Shown here in pieces: positions 1 through 9,464 of a DNA stretch of 64,000 bases. This stretch comes from Bacillus litorisediminis (GTDB lineage: Bacteria > Bacillota > Bacilli > Bacillales > JC228). Location of the stretch: positions 62,001 through 126,000 of the forward strand of contig NZ_JAKZKT010000003.1 in assembly GCF_022808645.1 (NCBI RefSeq), written 5' to 3'. The translations under genes and the position numbers were made by a program. Every line of letters begins with the position of its first letter. The stretch's first letter is position 1. Under the pieces are notes generated by a model. The model saw only the letters and a program-made list of their open reading frames with translations. It was not told where the DNA came from and did no database searches.

Positions 1-173
1 AAGAATACTACTATTTTACTAGAATTTGGTGAAAAGGTAAATTTATTTCCTATTTATGTGTAATTATCCCATTATGTACAAACTTAAACCAATTTGTTAG
101 CAATTTTCATAAATCATTCCGATTGATATGGACAATTAGCCGCTATTATTTTAATTTGGAAACAGAAATCACT

Positions 174-204
174 AAAAAGTCCGCTCAATAATGAACGGAC
201 TTTT
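174..204. terminator. Bidirectional rho-independent terminator
   Basis: An inverted repeat AAAAAGTCCG/CGGACTTTT with a 12-base loop carries a T tract on either strand. It lies just past the stop of the minus-strand glyoxalase-like gene and probably ends its transcript. Bases 1–173 hold no gene that I can support. Confidence 0.75.
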
Positions 205-207
205 CTG

Positions 208-593
208 CTATTCCTCATAAAGTTCAATTGGCAATCCATCTGGATCTGTGAGAAACGTATAGGCCTTTTGGGTAAAAGGATCTATCCGGATTGGCTCAGT
301 TTGAACTCCTTTTTTATGAAGGTCATTTACAGCTTTTTCGATTGAGCCCACTGAAAAAGCAATATGTCTTAAACGGCCGCTTCAGGATAACTTTTTCGCT
401 CAGGAGGATCAGGAAATGAAAACAGCTCAATTTGATAGTGTTCATGAATGGCTAAGTCTAGTTTATACGATTGCCTTTCCTCCCGATAATGCTCACCGAT
501 TGCTTCCAGTCCCAATACTTCCGTATAAAACCTCTTTGATTTTTCGTAATCAGAGCAAATAATCGCCACATGATGAATGCTTTTTAGTAACAT
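208..593 (-). pseudogene. VOC (glyoxalase/bleomycin-resistance) family protein, frameshifted
   Basis: The N-terminal half reads MLLKSIHHVAIICSDYEKS, the usual first beta-alpha module of the vicinal-oxygen-chelate superfamily. The frame runs into a stop just after SYPEA, near 372. Moving one base there restores a continuous reading of about 55 more residues that includes LRHIAFSV and ends TDPDGLPIELYEE, the typical VOC C-terminal half with its metal-ligand Glu. The intact protein would be about 128 residues, a normal length. The start at 593 is chosen because AGGGAG sits nine bases upstream; an upstream in-frame ATG at 632 has no good ribosome site. The lesion is a single-base deletion around 375–380, either real or a sequence error. 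Substrate unknown; YwbC-like glyoxalases are the nearest type I recall. Confidence 0.8.
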
Positions 594-641
594 TTGCATA
601 TACTCCCTACTGTGCTTTGGCAAATAAATCATTAAAAAATA

Positions 642-1463
642 TTATCCTTTCACCGAGCCTGCCAATAGTCCCCTGACAAAATATTTTCCAAGAAATATAT
701 AAACAAGCAAGGTTGGAAATGCCGCGATAAGAGCCCCAGCCATTTGAACATTCCACTGAACAATTTGACTGCCAGATAAATTTTGCAAAGCTACCATGAT
801 AGGCTGCTTATCTGATTGGGTAATGGTTACAGCAAATAAAAATTCATTCCAAATATTCGTAAATTGCCAAATTCCAACCACTACGAAGCCTGAGATGGAG
901 AGCGGCAAAATAATGTAACGGAATATCCGCAGAAAACCTGCACCATCGATTTTAGCCGACTCAATCATTTCATGGGGGATATTGGCATAAAAATTTCGGA
1001 ACATTAATGTGGTAACTGGAATCCCATACACAACATGAACAAAAATAAGCCCGGCAATTGAATTATACAGCCCGATTTCCCTTAAAAATTGGATCAGCGG
1101 TATTAAAATACTCTGATAAGGCAGGAACATCCCAAATAAAATAAAAGTAAATAGCAGCTCAGAGCCTTTAAATTTCCATTTGGAGAGCACATACCCGTTC
1201 ATCGCACCTAATATAGCCGAAAGAATGGTTGCTGGTACGACTAAATAAATGGAATTCAAAAAATTAGGCGCAAGCTTGCTAAAAGCTTCGATGTAACTGC
1301 TGATTTCAAAAGAAGTTGGCAGCGCCCACATTTGTTCTAAAGATATCTCATCAAGCGGCTTTAAGCTAGTTATGAACATTACATAAACAGGCAAGAGGAA
1401 AAAGAAACTGAAACCAATTAATACGATGTAAAGAAGGGGGCGGCTTATTTTTCCTAAAACCAT
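642..1463 (-). CDS. Carbohydrate ABC transporter permease, MalG/LacG type
   Basis: A 273-residue inner-membrane permease with six predicted membrane segments. The EAA loop is visible as IPHEMIESAKIDGAGFLRIFRYI, the contact site for an ABC ATPase, in the usual place about 80 residues from the C-terminus. It is the second permease of an importer with the upstream MalF-like gene, whose TAA stop overlaps this ATG, implying translational coupling. No ATPase gene is present here; in Firmicutes such importers often share a general ATPase such as MsmX encoded elsewhere. The substrate is probably an oligosaccharide or glycoside but cannot be read from the sequence. Confidence 0.92.
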   Translation of the reverse strand: MVLGKISRPLLYIVLIGFSFFFLLPVYVMFITSLKPLDEISLEQMWALPTSFEISSYIEAFSKLAPNFLNSIYLVVPATILSAILGAMNGYVLSKWKFKGSELLFTFILFGMFLPYQSILIPLIQFLREIGLYNSIAGLIFVHVVYGIPVTTLMFRNFYANIPHEMIESAKIDGAGFLRIFRYIILPLSISGFVVVGIWQFTNIWNEFLFAVTITQSDKQPIMVALQNLSGSQIVQWNVQMAGALIAAFPTLLVYIFLGKYFVRGLLAGSVKG

Positions 1464-2431
1464 TACGAATCCCCCTTTCTATTCTTCCATAAATAAGGAA
1501 TAATAAAAATGGCTACCATCAGCAGCATAATAATGGCAATTGTAGCCCCATTTGCGTAATAATTACCCCGGAATGTCGCTTCAAACATATACACACCTGG
1601 AACATCCGTTACAAAGTTGGCACCCGGTCCGGTCATGGCATAGATTAAATCAAATATTTTTAATGAAATATGAGCCATCATAATAATTACACTCACCGTA
1701 ATGGGCCGTAATAAGGGTATAATGACCTTCCAATACACTTGAAATTCAGAACATCCATCGATTCTCGCTGCTTCACGGATTTCATCTGGAATCCCCCTCA
1801 ATCCCGCTAAATACATGGCAAGTGAAAATCCCGTCATTTGCCAGACCGCAGCAATTACTACAGCTATAATAGCTACCGGTAAACCAAATTCAATGTTTCC
1901 CCATTGAAAACCTGCCAAAATCGTTGTATCCGTATACCATTTTGGCTCGATTCCAAAGGTTTTTAAAAAAATATTCATACCTGTTGAGGGGTTTAATAAC
2001 CATTGCCAAATGACACCTGTTACAACAAATGATAATGCCATTGGAAAAAAGAAAATATTACGGAAAATAGATTCTCCGCGTATCATTTTTTGATCAAGCA
2101 ATACACCTAAACCAAGACCTAATAAAATGACCAGACCAATAAAAAGAATCGTAAACGCTAAAGTATTGCGCAAATCGGCCTGGAATCTGAAGTCACTAAA
2201 CAAAAATAAGTAATTTTTTAACCCTGCAAATGAAAAATCAGGGACAATGGTATTCCAATTGCTCACTGACACATAACCGGTCCAGGTGACAAACCCATAA
2301 ACAAAAATGGCTACAAGTATGATAGATGGCATGATAAACGTAATCGCAAGCCACTGGTCCTTTGAAACCCTTTTTTTGTTTGTTTTTATAGACTTCATCG
2401 TTTGGGTTACGGTTACTTCTGCGGGTTTCAT
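1463..2431 (-). CDS. Carbohydrate ABC transporter permease, MalF/LacF type
   Basis: A 322-residue permease with a cytoplasmic N-terminal tail (about 25 residues, Lys-rich) followed by six membrane segments. The EAA motif reads IPDEIREAARIDGCSEFQVYWKVI near residue 210. An AAGGAGGG ribosome site lies close to the ATG. It follows the binding-protein gene across a hairpin and precedes the MalG-like permease with overlapping stop and start, so the two permeases should be made in equal amounts and form the heterodimeric channel of a CUT1-type sugar importer. The MalF-type large periplasmic insertion of enteric bacteria is absent, as is normal in Gram-positives. Confidence 0.92.
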   Translation of the reverse strand: MKPAEVTVTQTMKSIKTNKKRVSKDQWLAITFIMPSIILVAIFVYGFVTWTGYVSVSNWNTIVPDFSFAGLKNYLFLFSDFRFQADLRNTLAFTILFIGLVILLGLGLGVLLDQKMIRGESIFRNIFFFPMALSFVVTGVIWQWLLNPSTGMNIFLKTFGIEPKWYTDTTILAGFQWGNIEFGLPVAIIAVVIAAVWQMTGFSLAMYLAGLRGIPDEIREAARIDGCSEFQVYWKVIIPLLRPITVSVIIMMAHISLKIFDLIYAMTGPGANFVTDVPGVYMFEATFRGNYYANGATIAIIMLLMVAIFIIPYLWKNRKGDS

Positions 2432-2479
2432 GATGCCGCCCTCCTTAACCTATTACTTAAACACGCTCTTATTTATAAC

Positions 2480-2504
2480 AAAAGGGGGAGTAATCCCCCC
2501 TTTC
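2480..2504 (-). terminator. Intercistronic hairpin / partial terminator
   Basis: A G/C-rich hairpin (AAAGGGGG paired with CCCCCTTT, minus-strand reading) followed by a short T run lies between the binding-protein gene and the permeases. Such hairpins commonly protect the upstream message or partly stop transcription, giving more binding protein than permease. That role is inference. Confidence 0.6.
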
Positions 2505-2510
2505 TGTTTC

Positions 2511-3788
2511 CTATAAATCTGCAGAAGCAGTTACAAGCGAATCAATAAATTGATCAACATCCTGCTGAGTCACAAATATATTGACCGCTTGATTGACTCT
2601 TGTTAGAAACCCTTCAGGTGCCGCGGAGCCGTGTGCAAGACTTGGAGCAAGGGCAGAATTTTTAAAGTCTTCCATTGTATCCTTTCCGTATGGATCATAT
2701 TTAGAAAGGTCAGCATCTACTCTTGCTGGAATCGACCCTTTTAGCGGATTAAATGCATCCTGACCTTCTGCTGATCCAAGCACACTTAGGAATTTTTTCA
2801 CATCCTCCGCATTTTCAACGCCTTTTGGCAAACCAAATGTATCTGTGATGACCATGAATAGTCCATCCGAATCTGGTGTCGCACTATATCCAAAATCCTC
2901 ATTAACGGATAAATTCAAATTATTGACAAAATAACCTTTAGCCCAGTCACCCATAATATTCATGGCTGCTTCGCCACTTCCAACTAATTGAGAAGCATCC
3001 TGCCAGTTGCGTGAACTATGATCTTCATTAATATAAGCAAGCATTTTCTTAAAAATCTCTGCAGATTCTACAACTTTTGCATCATCAAATGGGATTTCGC
3101 CCGTCCATAATTTTCCGTAATCTTCTGCACCTAATTGTGCCAATAAAATATTTTCAAAAATTTGTGTGGCTGTCCAAGGCTCTTTATCGCCTAGAGCTAA
3201 TGGTGTAATTCCCTTTGCCTGTAAGGCATCGGCCACTTCGAAAAATTCATCAAATGTAGTCGGAGGCTCTAAACCATTCTCTTCAAATATTTTTTTGTTG
3301 TACCATAATACATTACCGCGGTGAATATTCACTGGGACAGAATAAATATTTCCGTCCTGGCTCACCATATCAATTAAATCTTGCGGGAATTTGTCATTCC
3401 ATCCCTCTTGTTCATATAAGTCATTTAATGGTTCCATTTTGCCGGCTGCTACCCAGCTTGTATTTAATTCAGCACCGCCATGAACCTGAAAAGTTGAAGG
3501 CGGGTCATTTCCCTGCATACGGCTTGCTAAAACGGCTTTTGCATTAGTTCCTGCTCCGCCAGCTACTGCAGCATTCTCAACTGCAATATCCGGGTATTTT
3601 TCATTAAATACATCCAATAATGCTAATAAGCCATCTTCTTCCCCAGCACCTGTCCACCAGCTGAAGATTTCGAGCTTTTCATTCCCATTCTCATCCCCGC
3701 CGGATGTTGCGGTTTCCTGATTGTTGCAGGCTGCCAGAAAAATTGACATGATAAGCACAGCTGACAAAATCAAAGACCATCGTTTCAT
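2511..3788 (-). CDS. Sugar ABC transporter substrate-binding lipoprotein
   Basis: A 425-residue family-1 extracellular solute-binding protein (MalE/UgpB class). The N-terminus has a basic start, hydrophobic core and lipobox LAAC at residues 18–21, so it should be cleaved and anchored by the lipidated Cys. The mature part begins with a Gly/Asp/Glu-rich linker, then EIFSWWTGAGEEDGLLAL, typical of the first beta strand of this family. Strong GGGGGAAG ribosome site. First gene of the importer operon. A perfect cre site directly upstream implies repression by CcpA in rich sugars, and the adjacent two-component system probably induces it. Confidence 0.93.
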   Translation of the reverse strand: MKRWSLILSAVLIMSIFLAACNNQETATSGGDENGNEKLEIFSWWTGAGEEDGLLALLDVFNEKYPDIAVENAAVAGGAGTNAKAVLASRMQGNDPPSTFQVHGGAELNTSWVAAGKMEPLNDLYEQEGWNDKFPQDLIDMVSQDGNIYSVPVNIHRGNVLWYNKKIFEENGLEPPTTFDEFFEVADALQAKGITPLALGDKEPWTATQIFENILLAQLGAEDYGKLWTGEIPFDDAKVVESAEIFKKMLAYINEDHSSRNWQDASQLVGSGEAAMNIMGDWAKGYFVNNLNLSVNEDFGYSATPDSDGLFMVITDTFGLPKGVENAEDVKKFLSVLGSAEGQDAFNPLKGSIPARVDADLSKYDPYGKDTMEDFKNSALAPSLAHGSAAPEGFLTRVNQAVNIFVTQQDVDQFIDSLVTASADL

Positions 3789-3808
3789 CCATCTTCCCCC
3801 TTGTTTAT

Positions 3809-3824
3809 TTGTTAGCGCTTACAA
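3809..3824. promoter_or_regulatory. CcpA catabolite-responsive element (cre)
   Basis: TTGTTAGCGCTTACAA, read on the minus strand as TTGTAAGCGCTAACAA, matches the 16-base cre consensus WTGNNARCGNWWWCAW at every position. It lies 21 bases upstream of the binding-protein start, just before the ribosome site, so CcpA bound here would block elongating polymerase (inference). Confidence 0.88.
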
Positions 3825-3889
3825 CCCAAGTTTAAATGTTTTCATCCATTAAAATAGAAATAAAATTCTGTACTATTTTAAGAACTTCT

Positions 3890-5322
3890 TTACTTTTTTA
3901 ATATTTGGTTTTGAAACTCCCTTGGAGAAAGATGATAATATTTTTTAAAAACACGGCTAAAGTAATTCGGGTCTCTATATCCTACCTGAAAACAAATCTC
4001 TTTAAAGGATAATTGATGTTCCAAAAGCAGCTCTTTTGCCTTTGTTAACCTAATCTCTGTTAAATAATCAATAAATGTCTTATTTGTCTTTTCTTTAAAT
4101 AGTTTTGTAAAGTAAGGTGCGCTTAAATCTACATGTTCTGCGACCTCTTCTAGCGTAATTGGCTTATGATAGTTTTGCTGTATATAGGTTTTGGCGCGTT
4201 CAATATATCCCTTAGAATGAAAATAGTGGTGAACCTGCAAACAGCAATATTGCAAAAATTTTTCCCACTCGTCTAATTCAAGCCAATTCCGAATATGGAA
4301 GTCGTTAACATGAATACCTTTTTTATGTAAGGCTTGTTTGATTTCAAAATGAAATTCCTGAATGATTTCGATATTCTTTTCATCCCGTAACATATCTTTT
4401 ACCTGCTGAAACGCTTGGATCGATTCTGTTTTTAATATACAATCTACTATTTTATCTTTGAGTTCAGCCATCGAATGTGAAGCATTAGTTGGAAAACTGT
4501 ATCCGCCTTTCTTAAATTTCTTGATTTGCTGAATAGCAAGTAATGCATCCTGATAAGATCTGGGAAGGTCTTCAAGTTTATCATATGGATGACCCAAGCC
4601 AATCCACGTTTTGTTGCCAGAAGCAATAAAAAGCCTCCTTCCCAATTTGATGATCTCTTCTTTTCTGATTCGTTCCTGCAGTATAAAAAACAGAATCATC
4701 TGGTTCTTTTGGACATGATAGATAAATGGCGAATCTGTCCAATTATTCAATCTGTCCAGTAAAAATGAATATCCTGATCGTCCTCCCATTCATAAATAAT
4801 AAAGTAACCGCACTTCATATCAGGAAATAACTCGTTTTTTAAACACCAGGTTTCCTCATTTATATTAAATCCAATGATTTTTTTTAAGAAATATTGCCTA
4901 GAAATTTCTAGGCTCTGCCTTTGCTTTTGAATTTGTTCCCTTTCTCTTAAAATTTCCTGATAGACTCTTATAATGGTTTGAATCGTTTCCTCTTCCTCTG
5001 CCGGCTTTAAAATATATTCCTTAACGCCCTCATTCATAGCCTTTTTTAAATATTCAAAAGAATCATAGGCAGAGACCATAATAAATTTAATATTCTTATG
5101 TTTGATTTGAATCTTTTCGATAGCCTCAAGTCCGTTGATGCCCGGCATTTTCACATCCATTAAAATTAGATCAGGGTGCAGCTTGTCTGCCAGCTCGATT
5201 GCTTGTCTTCCGTTCGCTGCTTCACCAATTACCAGTCCTTCGCCGAAATGGTCTTCTATTAATTTTTTCATTGCTTTTCTTTCTATCATTTCATCATCTG
5301 CCAGGATCATTTTTATATCCAT
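3890..5322 (-). pseudogene. YesN-like response regulator (REC + AraC HTH), frameshifted
   Basis: Two overlapping reading frames make one normal response regulator of about 477 residues. The 5' part (5322–4747) has a receiver domain: acidic DDE near residue 10, phospho-acceptor Asp in HPDLILMDVKMPG, Thr/Ser in MVSAYDS and Lys in YILKPAEE. The 3' part (4789–3890) carries a middle linker domain and a C-terminal AraC-type double helix-turn-helix (ITLEEVAEHVDLSAPYFTKL; FKEICFQVGYRDPNYFSRVF). The switch falls at an A5 run at 4761–4765 (T5 in the gene); adding one T restores a single frame. Partner of the histidine kinase upstream and likely activator of the importer. Either a homopolymer sequence error or a genuine knockout. 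Confidence 0.85.
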
Positions 5323-5326
5323 TCAT

Positions 5327-6769
5327 TTACACCCCTTCTGCTGATCCTTTTGTAATAGGCAAAAACAGGCATATCGTTGTTCCCGCGTTACGGTTTGACC
5401 GAATATGAACAATATTTTGCTGATTATAATATAATTGCAATCTTCTAATTACATTTTCTAGTCCTAATCCTGTCGTATGGCCTGTATGATTTGCGGAATA
5501 TGGATCATTCTTTAATTTCATAAACTTTCCTATCGTTTTTTCATCCATTCCTGCCCCATTATCGAAAATTTCTACTTTGGCATAGTTGCCTGCCTTCTCA
5601 ATCGTTAACCGAATCTCTCCTCCTGCTTCTAATCCTTCTACTCCATGAATAAAAGCATTTTCAATCAGTGGCTGTAAAATCAGGCGAGGCACTTCTATAT
5701 AAAGACAAGAATCATCTATTTCTGTTTTGAAGCTGATTCGATCTGCAAACCTTGTCCGCTGAATATGAAAATAATCTTTTACAACATTTACTTCTTCCTT
5801 GAGGGTTACAGACTTATTGATATCCCCCAGACTATACCGAAGCAGAGACGAAACGGATGCAATTAATTTAGAGGTCTGAGCTGCGTTCTCAAAATAGGCG
5901 GTTCGGGAAATTGTATTTAACGTATTAAATAAAAAATGAGGATTGATTTGATTCTGCAAATGCTTAAGTTCCAACTCCTTTAACAGTTGGTCTAATTCTG
6001 ATTTTTTCTTGATTTCATCAATTAATTCCCGAATATTGTTGCGCATATGGTTAAAAGTATCACCAAGAATTTTTAACTCATCATTTGAATTGATTTCGAT
6101 ATTTTTTCCGTCCAATTTACCAGCTGACACTTCCTCAGCGGTTTTAGTTAATACTTGGATCGGACGGTTTATTCCTTTTGAAAATATAAGTGCCATGATA
6201 ATAGCTAATAGGACAGATGTTGAGAAAAGATAAACAATAAATTTTCTAAATGAATCATTTCTTTCATTGAGCTGCTGATAAAAATTCTGGTATTCCGTCA
6301 GTTCCAGATCAATCAGTTCTAGAGTTGTTTCTTTAATATATTGAGTTGTGTTTTGGACTTCTTCGAAATAGTATGTATACAAATCAATGTCATCACGCAA
6401 TGCAAATCCAATCGTTAATTCACTTTGTTCGATTAGGGTATCAATCATATTTTCAAATTTATTTAGCTGAAATCGGTCAATATTTGTCATTTTTATTGAC
6501 AGGTTATTCTTTTCTGCTTCAAGAATTCTCCTAATAATCTGAAACTCCTCTACATACCTGACATCTCTTTCTACTACAAACGTGTTTACCTTCTCATATA
6601 ATTGATTGGTTCTTTGTGAAATGGAGTTTAAAATGATAAAGCGCTGCAGGCTTGAGTTATATTCATTCATAAGCTGATTGCTGCTTGCATAAATAGCAAT
6701 AGCCACAAGATTAAATAAGATAACAAAAATAAAAAAGTAAGCCATTAATTTACTGCGGATGGATTTCAT
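5327..6769 (-). CDS. YesM-like sensor histidine kinase
   Basis: A 480-residue membrane kinase. Membrane segments lie near residues 10–30 and 175–195 and enclose an extracellular sensor region of about 145 residues. Then come a HAMP linker (ILTKTAEEVSAGKLDGKNIE), the LytS/YesM-type phospho-acceptor block with His in NQINPHFLFNTLNTI, and a C-terminal ATPase domain with N box ENAFIHG, G1 box DNGAGM and G2 box GLGLENV. Its stop lies four bases before the response-regulator ATG, and its own start overlaps the end of the sugar-binding sensor gene. It probably senses a sugar through that protein and phosphorylates the regulator. Confidence 0.93.
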   Translation of the reverse strand: MKSIRSKLMAYFFIFVILFNLVAIAIYASSNQLMNEYNSSLQRFIILNSISQRTNQLYEKVNTFVVERDVRYVEEFQIIRRILEAEKNNLSIKMTNIDRFQLNKFENMIDTLIEQSELTIGFALRDDIDLYTYYFEEVQNTTQYIKETTLELIDLELTEYQNFYQQLNERNDSFRKFIVYLFSTSVLLAIIMALIFSKGINRPIQVLTKTAEEVSAGKLDGKNIEINSNDELKILGDTFNHMRNNIRELIDEIKKKSELDQLLKELELKHLQNQINPHFLFNTLNTISRTAYFENAAQTSKLIASVSSLLRYSLGDINKSVTLKEEVNVVKDYFHIQRTRFADRISFKTEIDDSCLYIEVPRLILQPLIENAFIHGVEGLEAGGEIRLTIEKAGNYAKVEIFDNGAGMDEKTIGKFMKLKNDPYSANHTGHTTGLGLENVIRRLQLYYNQQNIVHIRSNRNAGTTICLFLPITKGSAEGV

Positions 6770-7758
6770 CTGGCCATATCCCCTTTTTGATCATTTTGAA
6801 GAGAAGATAGGTCTTTTTGGTGCAATATTTCTGTTTTTGTATATTGAAGAGGTTCAGGGTGTCTGCCATCCTTTAATTCTATTAACATTTCAACGGCACG
6901 GAATCCCATTTCATATGGATATTGGACTACGATCGCGTCAATTTCTCCCTTACTTAATAATTCTACTGTTTCAGGAAGTGTATCAAATGTGATAATATAC
7001 GGATTCAAATTCGGACGTATAGTGCGAATCACTTGAGTGATTCCGATGCCATCTAATGCACTTGTACCATAAAAAGCTGTGATATCAGGATGTTCTTTTA
7101 ACAAATCATAGGTCGCTTGAACAGCTCCCGTTTTTGTAATATTCGATTCTTTAACACCAACAATCTGAATACGGCTTTCAGATTTGATCGCATCCATAAA
7201 ACCTTGTAAACGCAGATCCTGGTTGGAAGCAGCCGAACGGCCAATAACAACTCCAACCTTCTGCTCACCAACCGTATCCTCAATCAAAGCTTGTCCCGCC
7301 ATATAGCCAGATTGATAATTATCTGTTCCTACATAGACCTCTCTCCGGCTATTGGGAGCATCCGTATCGATTGTAACGATGGATATTCCTTTTTCTCTTG
7401 CTTTATTGATTAATGGTGTAAATTCTTTATCGGATATCCCCTGAATCATAATTCCGTCTACTTTTCCTGCAATGGCCTTATCGAAAATTCGTACATGTTC
7501 ACTCATATTTGCATGTGATGGTCCTAAATATTCCAGGTACACATTATGTTTTTTTGCAGCATCAATTGCACCGCTTTCAATCAGTCTCCAATAATCATTA
7601 TTCGTTTCTTCTGAAATCAGGACAAAATGATATTGGAAATCCTGCGGTTCAATAGGATTAGATTTAACATGAAAGGTATTTACACCGTAATAAGTCATTA
7701 ATAAAAAACTGGTAATAAGAATAACAAGAACGACCAGATTGATTATCTTTTTATACAT
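6766..7758 (-). CDS. Membrane-anchored sugar-binding protein (RbsB/YtfQ-like), likely co-sensor
   Basis: A 330-residue periplasmic-binding-protein fold (Peripla_BP_4 family). Residues about 7–24 form an uncleaved-looking membrane anchor with no lipobox Cys. Characteristic stretches include VDGIMIQGISD, GISIVTIDTDAPNS and VGTDNYQSGYMAGQ, which match ribose/galactose-type binding proteins. It is the first gene of the kinase–regulator unit and overlaps the kinase start by four bases. Known systems of this design use such a protein to present bound sugar to the kinase sensor domain, so a sensory rather than transport role is inferred. Ligand unknown. Confidence 0.85.
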   Translation of the reverse strand: MYKKIINLVVLVILITSFLLMTYYGVNTFHVKSNPIEPQDFQYHFVLISEETNNDYWRLIESGAIDAAKKHNVYLEYLGPSHANMSEHVRIFDKAIAGKVDGIMIQGISDKEFTPLINKAREKGISIVTIDTDAPNSRREVYVGTDNYQSGYMAGQALIEDTVGEQKVGVVIGRSAASNQDLRLQGFMDAIKSESRIQIVGVKESNITKTGAVQATYDLLKEHPDITAFYGTSALDGIGITQVIRTIRPNLNPYIITFDTLPETVELLSKGEIDAIVVQYPYEMGFRAVEMLIELKDGRHPEPLQYTKTEILHQKDLSSLQNDQKGDMAR

Positions 7759-7999
7759 AAATCCCAGCTTCTCCTCCCGAATTGGACGAACTGTTGCTAC
7801 TATGATCGTAAAAGATAGTTATAAAGAAAACTCGCCGGCTGACTAGCCTTAAGGCGAAGTCAGAGTCATAGTTGCACTTATAACGCTCGAAACGCCGCAG
7901 TGGCCTCGCCAGGCTAGGCCATCCTGGCGATTGGACATGATTCCTAAATTTTGACTGCGTCGTATTGGCTTCATCGCAAAAATTTTATACATAAAGTAT
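7759..7999. other. Intergenic region with GC-rich inverted-repeat element
   Basis: No gene seen. Bases about 7830–7960 are more G+C-rich than their surroundings and contain two inverted repeats: GACT..CCTTAAGG..AAGTC around 7840–7861 and TCGCCAGG..CCTGGCGA around 7907–7932. It may be a decayed dispersed repeat or part of an upstream regulatory region; the sequence does not decide this. Confidence 0.35.
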
Positions 8000-8037
8000 A
8001 AAAAAAAACCACAGAAATCTTTGAAAAGATCTGTGGT
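8000..8037 (-). terminator. Rho-independent terminator of yhbH
   Basis: Inverted repeat ACCACAGA/TCTGTGGT followed on the minus strand by eight T residues, 32 bases past the yhbH stop. Confidence 0.85.
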
Positions 8038-8069
8038 CTCATGTTTTTATAATGGGATAAACTCCTTTG

Positions 8070-9242
8070 TTAAGCGTACTGCTTTGATCCCTCTTCCTGC
8101 TTCTGAAAGAATGTCCGCATCGCATGAAATACATCAACTCTTTGTTTTAAAATATAATGGCGGAACTTTTCGTGGCGAATGTTTTTATATGCACTCATAA
8201 GAGTCGAGTGCCGATTATATTGATTAACCTCGCCATAACCAAACATATTTGATTTTTCCATCAGCTCTTCTACAAGCTTGACACAGCGGGCGTTGTCTGA
8301 GGTTAAATTATCCCCATCGGAAAAATGGAATGGGTAAATATTGAAACGTGAAGGAGAGTATTGGTCCTCAATCAATTCTAATGCCTTTTTATAGGCTGAC
8401 GAACAAATCGTTCCTCCGCTTTCCCCTTTGGAAAAGAAATCCTCTTCGCTCACAACTTTTGCTTCAGTATGGTGGGCAATGAATTCAATTTCTACCGTTT
8501 CATATTTCGTTCTAAGAAATCGTGTCATCCAAAAGAAGAAGCTTCTCGCCATATATTTTTCCCAGATTCCCATGGAACCGCTCGTATCCATCATCGCAAG
8601 CACCACAGCCTTTGAATCTGGCTTCTTCACTTCATTCCAGGTTTTAAACTTCAAATCCTCTGGATAAATTGGATAAAAACTTGGTTCTCCTGCCATCGCA
8701 TTACGCTTAAAGGCAGCCATCATCGTTCGTTTTTTATCAATATTGCCCATTAGTCCTGTTTTGCGGATATCATTGAACTCAATATTTTCTACTACATGCT
8801 GATCATTTTCTTTTCTCTTCAAATTTGGAAGCTCCAGCTGGCTAAATAATGCTTCTTCCAGTTCCATCAGAGAAACCTCTGCTTCATAGTAATCTTCACC
8901 CGGCTGATCTCCTGCCCCCTGGCCTTTACCAGGTCCCTTTTGATTGGATGGCTCTCTTGCAATTACGTCGCCAACCTGACTATCCCCATCTCCCTGACCG
9001 ACGTGCTTGTTTTTATCATAGTTATATCTAATTTTATACTCATCTAAGGAACGGATCGGAATCTTTACTACATCGCGGCCGTTGGACATGATGATACTTT
9101 CTTCTGTTATAAGATCCGGCAAATTGTTCCTAATGGCTTCCTGCACCTTTTCTTGATGACGTTGCTGATCATCGTGCCCTTTCCGATGGAGGGACCAATC
9201 TTCTTGTGACAAAACAAATTGACCATTGTCTGAATGTGACAT
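8070..9242 (-). CDS. yhbH: Sporulation-associated protein YhbH (DUF444)
   Basis: A 390-residue DUF444 protein very close to B. subtilis YhbH in the recognisable blocks [40 protein letters not shown] and [17 protein letters not shown] von Willebrand-A-like core follows, with metal-site motif MMDTSGSMG and a later [11 protein letters not shown] region. The start at 9242 is chosen because AGGAGGGG lies just upstream and because it matches the family N-terminus; an in-frame extension to 9305 has no ribosome site. DUF444 proteins travel with PrkA in spore formers and in many proteobacteria, and both are made in the sporulating mother cell in B. subtilis. The biochemical role is not established. 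It differs from B. subtilis in having a deacetylase gene between it and prkA. Confidence 0.95.
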   Translation of the reverse strand: MSHSDNGQFVLSQEDWSLHRKGHDDQQRHQEKVQEAIRNNLPDLITEESIIMSNGRDVVKIPIRSLDEYKIRYNYDKNKHVGQGDGDSQVGDVIAREPSNQKGPGKGQGAGDQPGEDYYEAEVSLMELEEALFSQLELPNLKRKENDQHVVENIEFNDIRKTGLMGNIDKKRTMMAAFKRNAMAGEPSFYPIYPEDLKFKTWNEVKKPDSKAVVLAMMDTSGSMGIWEKYMARSFFFWMTRFLRTKYETVEIEFIAHHTEAKVVSEEDFFSKGESGGTICSSAYKKALELIEDQYSPSRFNIYPFHFSDGDNLTSDNARCVKLVEELMEKSNMFGYGEVNQYNRHSTLMSAYKNIRHEKFRHYILKQRVDVFHAMRTFFQKQEEGSKQYA

Positions 9243-9464
9243 TTTTTCCCCTCCTATATAATTTTCCTTTGACACAAGATCCAACTTACTTGCATACGAT
9301 ATCATGACGGTCTAGAATGGACCACTCTACCCTTTTTATCATGGGGAGTCCGATATCAAGAGTGGATTACTCTATCCTATGCAGGAATGCAAAAATAATT
9401 TCCAAACGATTTTGACATTTAGACCAAAGTCTAGCCTGATTTTTATGGTATAACATCCATCTTA

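Noticed and set aside
9299-9464. Gene or riboswitch between yhbH and the deacetylase
   Set aside because: Only weak repeats (AGAGTGGTCCA, AGAGTAATCCA) are seen; no open frame or known RNA motif.
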